Assembly (NCBI GenBank): GCA_003550305.1
Contig: QKYT01000164.1
Span: 87,161 to 115,887 of the forward strand
Source: Glomus cerebriforme
Taxonomy: Eukaryota > Glomeromycota > Glomeromycetes > Glomerales > Glomeraceae
Length of the DNA: 28,727 nt
Direction of reading: 5' to 3'
The position numbers and the translations under genes are program-made. A model generated the notes under the pieces. That model was not told where the DNA came from and did no database searches. It saw only the letters and a program-made list of their open reading frames with translations. Positions 22,015-28,727 of the stretch are shown piece after piece; position 1 is the stretch's first letter; the number at the start of each line of letters is the position of its first letter.

Positions 22015-23187
22015 TAGAGGTATGCTCCAGTGAAATCCGTTCAATCCATCATCCGTTTTTAAACGAATTGGATAATCCAGATTAAGGAATGAACGGATTT
22101 CAGATAATCCGGATGGATCCGTTGAATAATACCAGATTGATCAGATATTACACAGATAACCAAATTGACCGGATTGATCAGATAATCTGGTTAAATCTGG
22201 TATTTTTTTTATTTCTTTTTGTTTTTGAAAGTTTATTTTAATATACAAGAACGTTTATTAACATTCTTTTTTATTCTTTTTTGTAGGAACGAACACTTCG
22301 GTTCAGCTCCTGGAGATAAATAGGGTAAAAAGGAGGTAGTGAGGTATTTTTTTATTAAACTTTAATACAAGAACATTGCTAACGTTCTTTTTTTCTTCTT
22401 TTTTTAGGAACGAACACTTCGGCTCGACTCCTGGAGGTAATTGAAGTTATTAAACTTTAATATAAGAACGTTGCTAATGTTCTTTTTTTTCTTTTTTTGT
22501 AGGAACGAATACTTTGGCTCAGCTTCTAAAGGTAAATGGGGTAAATGGGGTAAAAGGTGAGGTGTTTCTTTTTATTTTATTATATAAGAACGTTACTAAC
22601 ATTCATTTTTTTTTGTAGGAACGAATTCTTCAGCTCAGCTCCTGAAGGTAAATGAGGTATATAGGGTAAATGGAGAGGTGTTTATTTTATTTTATTATAC
22701 AAGAATGTTTATTAACGTTCATTTTTTTTCGTTTTTGTAGGAACGAACTCTTCAGCTCAGCTCCTGAAGGTAAATAGGATAAATGGGGTAAATGGGGAGG
22801 TATTTCTTTTTTAGTTTATTATATAAGAACATTTATTAACGTTCATTTTTTTTTGTAGGAATGAACTCTTTGGCTCAGCTTCTGAAGGTAAATGGGGTAA
22901 ATGGGATAAATGGGAAGGTGTTTCTTTTTTATTTTATTATATAAGAACGTTACTAACATTCTTTTTTTCTTTTTGTAGGAGTGACTCTTCACCCACCTTC
23001 AATTACAGTATGTAAAAAATCTGGTAAATCTGGTAAATTCGGTGATATAAATAGATCATCAGATTAACCAGATATCTATTGAACCATCCGGTCAATCCGG
23101 TGGTATGAACAGATCAATCTGAATCTGATCAATTTTTGGATGGATGACCGGATATCCAAATTGACCAGATTTCAAAGTATACCTCTA
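22015..23187. mobile_element. Non-autonomous hAT-like element with internal tandem array
   Basis: 1173 bp, starting tagaggtatgct and ending agtatacctcta; these are inverted repeats, and the similarity continues inward (aaatc, caat, atccg words in the same order). The TAGAGGT end and the 8-bp target duplication fit the hAT superfamily. Subterminal zones (22015-22200 and 23000-23187) are packed with short ccgg, aatctgg and gatcagat words in both orientations, the usual kind of transposase-binding zone. There is no transposase. The centre is a tandem array of about 95-122-bp units. It inserted into the RNase H region of the retroelement and is therefore younger than it. Confidence 0.78.
22247..22990 (+). 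repeat. Tandem array of splice-framed 29-nt cassettes
   Basis: Six 29-nt cassettes, gaacgaac...ctgRag, lie at 22287-22315, 22408-22436, 22503-22531, 22619-22647, 22741-22769 and 22859-22887; a diverged seventh begins at 22979. Start-to-start distances are 121, 95, 116, 122, 118 and 120. Each is preceded by an imperfect palindrome (aagaacgtt, short centre with (c/t)taac, aacgttctt), a T-rich tract and TAG. Five of six are followed by GTAAAT or GTAATT; the first has ATAAAT. The palindrome centre is 25-35 nt before the AG, as expected of a branch point. The array thus looks like repeated small exons with about 65-90-nt introns, or a minisatellite that happens to carry these words. Confidence 0.8.
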
Positions 23188-24410
23188 GCTCCAACTGTAC
23201 TTTTACTTCTATATGCTATTACATCTTCTTTGTTTTTCTCATTCATTTGAGCTAATACTGCTCCTAATCCTATCTTAGATTCATCAGTTATTAACATAAA
23301 TTCTTTATCAAAATTTGGATATACTAGAATTGGTTTCTCTGTTAATTTTACTTTCAATATATCAAATGCTTTCTGTTGTTCTTCTTTCCATTCAAATTCT
23401 TCATCCTTTTTCATTAAATTATGCAAAGGTTTTGCTATTTTTGCAAAATATTTTATAAATCTTCTATAATATGAACATAATCCTAAAAATGATCTTACTT
23501 CCATAACAGTCTTTGGTTCCTTTATATTCTTTATCTTTTCAACCTTTTTCTCATCTGGTCTTAAACCATCTTTTCCTATTATGTATCCTAAAAAGTTTAT
23601 ATTTCTTAACCCAAATTGACATTTCTTCAATTTTGCAATCATGTTATTCTCTCTTAATTTGTTCAATACTTTATCAACATATTTCAAATGTTCCTTAAAA
23701 TCTCTTGAATAAATCATTATATCATCTAAATATACCGTAACAAATTCTCCAATATATTCTTCTAATATTTCATCCATTAATCTCTAAAATGTTCCCAGTG
23801 CATTCTTTAATCCAAATGGCATAACATTATATTCATATAATCCTTGTGAACATATAAATGCTGTCTTTTCCTTATCTTCTTCTGCCATTTCTACTTGATG
23901 ATACCCTGCTGCTAAATCTAAACTTGTGAACCAATTTCCTTTCCTAAACTTTTCTAACAATTCATCAATTTTTGGTAATGGGTATACATCTGACTTAGTT
24001 ACATTATTTAATTTTCTATAGTCTATACAAAATCTATAATTTTCACTTTTCTTTCCTGCTAATGTTACTGGAGATGCTCATGGACTCTATGATTTCCTTA
24101 TTTTACCCATTTTTAATAATTGGTCAACTTCCTTTTTTATAAATTTTCCTTTTTCATCAGTTTCTTTATATCTCTTTTGTACTATTAGTTCTTAATTTTC
24201 TTTGATCTCGATATTATGTTTAACTTTATTAAACTCTTTCCAATTTTTCTTCATTATATTCAAATATATCTTCATATTCTTTTACCAATTCTTTAAACAT
24301 TTCTTTCCTTTTATTACTCATTTCTCCTAAAAATGTTTTCTTTTCAAATTTTTTTTCTTTACTTTCTTTTAGCATCTTTATCGTCTCTCCCTCCTTTGGG
24401 CTAAAACTAT
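23188..24410 (-). pseudogene. Reverse transcriptase and start of RNase H of the retroelement
   Basis: RT copies element RNA into cDNA. Minus-strand motifs in order are NIEIKEN, FIKKEVDQLLKMGKIRKS, YRFCIDYRKLN, YPLPKIDELL, WFTSLDLAAGYHQV (first catalytic D, about 23918), FGLKNALGTF, VYLDDIMIYS (catalytic DD, about 23721-23732), LKKCQFG...NFLGYIIG and SFLGLCSYYRRFI. RNase H then begins with LITDESKIGLGAVLAQ and runs to VIAYRSK, where the hAT-like element interrupts it at 23187. Nonsense codons lie at 24192-24194, 24087-24089, 24078-24080 and 23784-23786. The last two sit at the conserved W of SPWASP and Q of TFQRLMD. A frameshift lies near 24229, after a Lys/Glu-rich linker (24414-24229). Clearly Ty3/gypsy type. 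Confidence 0.93.
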
Positions 24411-25012
24411 TCATTTTACTTTATTTTTCCTTTTTCTTTCAGTATTTTTCACAAAGGAAAATATTTTTTCTTTCTTTGTATTTTCATATTCATTCTCTGA
24501 TTCCTCACTGGAATCACTGATACTATCATTTTCTTTTTCTACATCTGTATCAGATTCAGACTCACTTTCTGATTCTTCAAAAGTGACTCCTTTTCTTCCT
24601 TTATAATCAATTGGTATTTTATAGGTTTCATTCTCTAATCTTATGGTTAATATTTCTTCTCTCATATCTATTATTCCATGTTTTAATAAATTAGTTCCTA
24701 ATATCAAATCTTTCCGTTTTGAATTAATTACTTCAACTTCTAACATTATTCCTAAATCTTCATCGATTTCTATTTCTATTTCTGCTATTCCCAATGATGC
24801 TATACTTTTACCATCTGCTATTGTTAATACAATATTACTTTTCTTGATTATTGGTATATTCAACTCTTTCCTAATATATTAGATATTGCTAATGGTCCTA
24901 CTCCTATATCTACTAATGCTCTTATCATTTTTCCCTTAACAATTACATTACATCTGGTTGCTTGTATCCTTCTTTTCTGATTTATATTCTTTATTTCTCC
25001 TAAGTGTAGTCA
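24411..25012 (-). pseudogene. Aspartic protease region of the retroelement
   Basis: A retropepsin that would cut the polyprotein. The active-site stretch reads ALVDIGVGPLAISNILG, at about 24870-24920. The family consensus is D-T/S-G-A, but here the codon after D is ATA (Ile) and the Ala position is GTA (Val), both one C-to-T step from the consensus. A base loss near 24873 shifts the frame before LNIPIIKK. The rest includes KRKDLILGTNLLKHGIIDMR, a typical retropepsin flank (ILG). It ends in a Ser/Glu-rich spacer (about residues 90-130 of the frame that starts at 24863) and a basic tail. A stop at 25010-25012 interrupts the upstream linker. The protease could not work as it stands. Confidence 0.8.
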
Positions 25013-25029
25013 ATACTTTAAACCATTCC

Positions 25030-25729
25030 TTAATTTTCTTGCTATATTAGGTTTTTCTCTTATATACTGTCCCCATGTCATTAGTACTGGTGCATTCATT
25101 ATTCCTTTAACTGGAACAAATTCCTCAGTATTTGGTACTTTACGATTTATCCTCACTTTTTCATTTGTACATTCTTTAATAAAATGCTCACTTTAACCAC
25201 AATTTTGACATAAATTATTTCTTCTCCTAGTTTCCCTTACTTTTTGCATTTGTTCTTGTGTAAACCCTTTTCTTTCTGTTTGAGCTTTTTGTTATTGTTG
25301 TTGCCATTGTACATTTCTTCTTCTTTCCCTTTCGTCATTTATAACCCTATTTTTATTTTTTTCACTTTTCCTAGTTGGTACTGGATACATATCATTTTCC
25401 TCAATATAATCTTCATTTTCTATTTCATAAGCATCATATTTATCATACTCATATTTATCATATTCGTCCTGTTCCATATTATAAACATCATATTCTTTAT
25501 CATAATACTCTTCATCAAGATAATTAACTTGATTATTTCTTCTATTAATTCCTTGTTGATTTTCTCTACAGATTTTTGATGTATGTCCTTTCTTTTCACA
25601 TTTAAAACAAGTCATTTGGCTCCAATTAACATTGTTTCCATTATTATTTCTCATTAGTTTCCTACTATTTCCATTTATTCTCATCATGTATGCTTCCATT
25701 CTTTTCATTTTATTAATCAGTTCATCCAT
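25030..25729 (-). pseudogene. Nucleocapsid-like region with two CCHC zinc knuckles
   Basis: The first knuckle, CFKCEKKGHTSKIC (about 25568-25609), and the second, CQNCG-stop-SEHFIKEC (about 25170-25212), both have the C-x2-C-x4-H-x4-C spacing used by Gag proteins to bind RNA. Between them is a very Tyr/Asp/Glu-rich tract (about 25380-25530, repeats of DKYEYDKYD type), then a basic stretch RERRRNVQWQQQ ending at the stop 25292-25294. The stop inside the second knuckle is at 25193-25195. All three visible breaks here fit CAA to TAA or TGG to TGA. Confidence 0.82.
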
Positions 25730-25753
25730 TTCATCATTCTTAACTTCTTTATT

Positions 25754-26600
25754 TTATAATTTTTTGGCGATTGGATTTATTTTCTTATACTTATTCACTT
25801 CTTCATTTAAAATTTCTTCCATACTTCTTCCTTGTCCTATTTGTCCCATATTTAATCCTGTTGTTTTCATCACCAATTCATTTCTAGCTTCTTTTTTTTT
25901 ACTTGCTTTATCAATTGCATTATTTAAGTTTGCTGAATTTGTTTTTCTTACTTGGTATCCTAATACAGGTTCTAATCCTTGGATAAAATAATTTACTTGA
26001 TATAAATTTTCTAATGCATGACCTCTAGTTGCTATTCTTAATACTGCTCTAAATCTCCTGGTATATCCTTCAATGCTTTCATTCGTTCCTTATTTTATTC
26101 TTGTTAATTCTATTATTTTCCTTCTTCTAACATCTTCTCTGGTAAATCTTTGTTTAATTCTATGTTTCAAATCATTATCATTATCATTATCTGTCCAATT
26201 TACTAAATTTCTTACATTCGCTTCTTTCATTTCATTATACCATTGTAGTACTGCACCTCCTAAACATGCTACTGCATACGCTACTTATCTCACACCATTT
26301 GTTCCTGCTGCTTTTCCCATTGCTGTAAATACTACTTCAAACTGTTTTACCCAATCACTAACATCCTCATCTTCTCTTCCACTAAAGGGTAGCATATTTA
26401 ACATACCAGCTTCATTTCCTGCATTTCAATTCTTTCTGCCATACTTTCTCCTGGTGCTAAAGGATTATTTAATGTTCCATCAGGTAATCCTGTTGCTTTT
26501 TCCAAAAGTCTTGCCATTTGTACTTCAGTTACTATATTTAATATTATATTTTCTTGAAATAATTCTTGTAAATTGTAGTCAGATAATTCACTTTCAGTAT
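25754..26600 (-). pseudogene. Gag capsid-like region of the retroelement
   Basis: Recognisable as a retrotransposon Gag core: PFSGREDEDVSDWVKQFE (about 26340-26395), YAVACLGGAVLQWYNE (about 26240-26285), LKHRIKQRF, ESIEGYTRRFRAVL and LYQVNYFIQGLEPVLGYQV. Such proteins assemble particles around the element RNA. Nonsense codons lie at 26285-26287, 26090-26092 and 25754-25756, and a frameshift lies near 26430, between the MAERIEMQ part and the GMLNMLPF part. The upstream portion runs MARLLEKATGLPDGTLNNPLA. All stops fit CAA to TAA. Confidence 0.82.
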
Positions 26601-26619
26601 TAGAATTTTCAAAATTTAA

Positions 26620-27387
26620 TAATAAACTATTCGATTCTGAATTTTGAGATAAGCCAAAATCTCCTGTATTTATAATATTTTGTAATTCATCTTCACTTTC
26701 ATTTTCACTTATATTTTCAATATTTTCATCCCAATCTTTATGTTTTCCTGAACTTAGAATTTCTCCAATTTTTTCTGATTCATCTGTATCATCTTTTTCC
26801 TCCTCAATATTTTTTTCCCAATAATCTGTTTCTCTTTTATCTTAAAATCTTTCTCCTTCCTTTTCTGCACAATTTTCTTTATTATGTCTCTTATTTTCAC
26901 ATATTTTACATTTTAAATTCTCTTCTTTATCATTATCTTTCATTCCAAAGCTTTTCATACTTTCTCTTATCCATTCATCTATATCTTCAGTTATAATTGC
27001 TTTTATTTTCTCATATTTTTCTCCATTCCAAAAATATTCACCTTCTTTTACTTCTTTTTTAAATGATTCTTCTCTTTTACTAAATTCTTCATATTCATCT
27101 CTTGTTACCCACATATATTCCGCTTCTATACATCCTTCTCCATATTTTCTGCATAAACATTTACATTCTTTTCATAGTTTTTTACACATTTCACATCCTT
27201 CAAATATCCTTTTTCCTAAATGGCTTTCTTCACAATGTTCTTCTATTATTTGTTTTGTTTTTCCACCAACTCTTGGTATTTTCCAATCACTTTTTACACA
27301 TTTCTTCTCTTGAGTCATTTCTCTTTGAAAATATTTTGGTGTTCTGAAATATACATATTCATTACAACTGTATTCTAGACATCCCAA
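26620..27387 (-). pseudogene. Cys-rich region upstream of Gag in the retroelement
   Basis: One minus-strand frame from 27387 to about 26620, broken by stops at 27172-27174 (TGA) and 26842-26844 (TAA). The first part is rich in paired cysteines (CLEYSC, EEHC, GCEMC, KECKCLC, GC), suggesting a metal-binding module. It is followed by MWVTRDEYEEF and a helical Lys/Glu-rich stretch, then CKICENKRHNKENC, another C-x2-C-x4-H-x4-C knuckle at about 26868-26910. An acidic Ser/Glu/Asn-rich spacer leads toward Gag. I do not recognise the Cys-rich module as a named family. Its place ahead of Gag in one continuous coding trend suggests it belongs to the element. Confidence 0.6.
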
Positions 27388-28409
27388 ATATTTTTCTTTC
27401 TTCTTTTCTTCCTTTTTACTCGATCCTTTTGTTTTCTCAAATATTCATCTAATATTTCTTTTATATTCTCTTCTTTTTCATTTTTATTTTCTTGAAATAA
27501 CTCTATAAATTCTTTATTTAAGATATCAATACCTTCAAATCCCATCTTTATTAATCTTACTAATTTTTCTTCAATAATATTAACTTCTAAAACTTTCATT
27601 TATTCTCTTTAATCCCTTCAATCTTTTCTCAGTTTCTGCTTCATCATCTAATTCATCTAATTTAGTTTTAAGTTCATCATCCAATAAATCCCTATGCCTT
27701 TAATTCTATATTATTTTCTACTCTGAATTCATCATATCCTAACCTTAATAATCTTTTTATTCTTGCAATTGTAATTCTAGTATGTCTCTTTTCTCTCCAT
27801 TTTTCTGCAATGATTATTTCTTTTTCTCTTTCATCATCATCTTTGTCTTTTAAAGCCGTTTTTTCTTTTACCCTTAACGGTAATTCTCCATCCTCTAATT
27901 TTCTTTTTAATTCTTGAATATCTACTTCATTATCAATTAATACATTTCTTAATTTGTTTCTCTCTATTTCTTCTAATTCATATCCTTTTTCTAATATTAA
28001 ATTTATTTTTTCTATTATTCTTATATCTTCTTCTCCTTTCCATTCTTTAACTAATTTCCTTACTTGTCCTAATTCACTCTCATCTTCTAAACTTTCCAAT
28101 ACTTCTACATCTTTGTATTCTCTTACAAAATTTTTTTCTTCAACTATTTTTCTTATTATTTTATTTGTCAAACTATCATTTTTCTATGGTTATTGATATT
28201 TACTATCCCACCATTGATACGTTAAACTTTTCTGAAATTTCCTAACTGTATTTCTACTTTCTTCATTAGCTATACTCTCTTTTATATATAATATTTCTTT
28301 GAAATGGCTCATAGTATCATGTCCTATATCCATAATTGCTATTCCTTTTTCTCTAAGCCATTTTTCTAATTTCACAAATCTCCTATCTACTTCATCATCT
28401 TCTATAATA
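27375..28409 (-). pseudogene. Charged coiled-coil leader of the retroelement, cut at its 5' end
   Basis: Minus-strand frames from 28409 to 27375 are strongly Lys/Glu-rich with heptad-like spacing (for example EWKGEEDIRIIEKINLILEK, ELKRKLEDGELPLRVKEK), so probably coiled-coil. The frame 28409-28193 passes two stops (28190-28192 TAA and 28184-28186 TAG) and goes on in the same frame to 27692. Frame changes occur near 27690, 27600 and 27385. The 5' end is missing: at 28409-28410 the sequence becomes the terminal repeat of a second Tigger-like element. No known domain is recognised. It might instead be an unrelated host gene fragment next to the retroelement, but the continuous codon character argues for one unit. 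Confidence 0.5.
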
Positions 28410-28727
28410 CAGTCATCCCCCTCTATAGTCACCTCCTGTATAAGCACAACCTCTGCATAATCACATTAATTTTGGTCCCGATTTTTTATATAGTAAAATA
28501 CCCCNTTTATAGTCATAAATTGATTATAGTCACTATCACAGCAATNATTAGTNCCAAGATAATAGGTAACATATGAAAATTTCCCTTTTTATAGTCACAT
28601 CATGTGATCAAACAAATATATTTGGAAAATATATTGTGCGTCTTAAATTAAATTTTTCTTATTAAATTAATAATCCTTGATATCCTTTTTTTTTTTACAA
28701 AATTTCATCTCAAAACGTCTTTTTATA
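28410..28727. mobile_element. Left end of a second Tigger-like transposon, running off the window
   Basis: From 28410 the sequence reads cagtcatccccctctatagtcacc, matching the left end of the element at 18136 at most positions, and it is preceded by TA (28408-28409). Further gtcac/atagtc words follow, as in the subterminal part of the first copy. No transposase is reached within the window. It contains three ambiguous bases. It truncates the retroelement leader; an open frame that crosses 28409 is a product of this junction. Confidence 0.78.

Larger units (their letters stand above)
20862..28409 (-). mobile_element. Decayed Ty3/gypsy-like retroelement, interrupted and truncated
   Basis: One minus-strand coding unit can be followed, with breaks, from 28409 down to about 20930. 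The order is charged coiled-coil leader, Cys-rich region, Gag capsid-like region, two CCHC knuckles, aspartic protease, reverse transcriptase, RNase H, then a thymidylate-kinase-like domain. RT before RNase H with Gag-knuckle-protease upstream is the Ty3/gypsy order. No integrase zinc finger or DDE core was found. No LTR is visible: both ends are cut by Tigger-like elements (18136-20859 and from 28410). A 1173-bp hAT-like element splits RNase H. Without that insert about 6.4 kb remains. The unit is full of nonsense codons and several frameshifts and cannot be active. Confidence 0.85.

Noticed and set aside
22247..22990. CRISPR array
   Set aside because: Repeats of 95-122 bp with similar, not unique, spacers, inside a eukaryotic transposon; the pattern is a diverged tandem repeat.
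25244..26603. Plus-strand open frames rich in Leu/Phe/Ser
   Set aside because: Antisense shadows of Gag and nucleocapsid frames on the minus strand.
20862..28409. Long terminal repeats of the retroelement
   Set aside because: No direct repeat of LTR size was seen inside the window; both ends are cut by DNA transposons, so LTRs cannot be assigned.

Overview
The window looks like a piece of nuclear genome from an arbuscular mycorrhizal fungus (Glomeromycotina, Rhizophagus-like). The DNA is very AT-rich. Genes are split by many short introns (about 55-130 nt) with fungal splice signals. Three single-copy fungal genes sit beside a large block of decayed, nested transposable elements. The genus is inferred from this overall character and was not tested by a search.

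Layout, left to right. (1) 1-1066 is repeat-derived intergenic DNA with a 74-bp near-perfect palindrome. (2) 1067-2265 (minus) is a three-exon gene for an unrecognised 350-aa polytopic membrane protein. (3) 2266-4612 is a divergent intergenic region. (4) 4613-8002 (plus) is a complete 17-exon OPT-family oligopeptide transporter, 722 aa as modelled, with a 12-nt microexon. (5) 8314-10345 (minus) is a five-exon tRNA(Ile)-lysidine synthase homologue (TilS), 577 aa. (6) 10829-16481 (minus) is a complete 21-exon ATP-dependent 5-oxoprolinase (OXP1), 1289 aa. The exon models were built by hand; every junction keeps frame and rebuilds family motifs. (7) 16920-17204 is a fold-back repeat. (8) 18136-20859 is a pogo/Tigger-like DNA transposon with terminal inverted repeats, TA flanks and a dead transposase. 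(9) 20862-28409 (minus) is a decayed Ty3/gypsy-like retroelement. It is interrupted at 22015-23187 by a non-autonomous hAT-like element and cut at its right end by a second Tigger-like element that starts at 28410 and leaves the window.

The OPT transporter (peptide/glutathione-type import) and 5-oxoprolinase (gamma-glutamyl cycle, 5-oxoproline to glutamate) are physically close and could both serve glutathione/peptide nitrogen recycling, but this link is only inference. TilS probably acts in mitochondria.

The most unusual material is in the repeat block. The retroelement reading frame runs Gag, zinc knuckles, protease, RT, RNase H and then a thymidylate-kinase-like P-loop domain, with no visible integrase. 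It also has a long coiled-coil and Cys-rich leader before Gag. The hAT-like insertion carries six tandem 29-nt cassettes, each framed by branch-point, acceptor and mostly donor splice signals. Nearly all nonsense codons in the dead elements can be explained by C:G to T:A transitions. Together these point to a retroelement that may encode a nucleotide-synthesis enzyme and has been silenced and decayed by methylation-type mutation.
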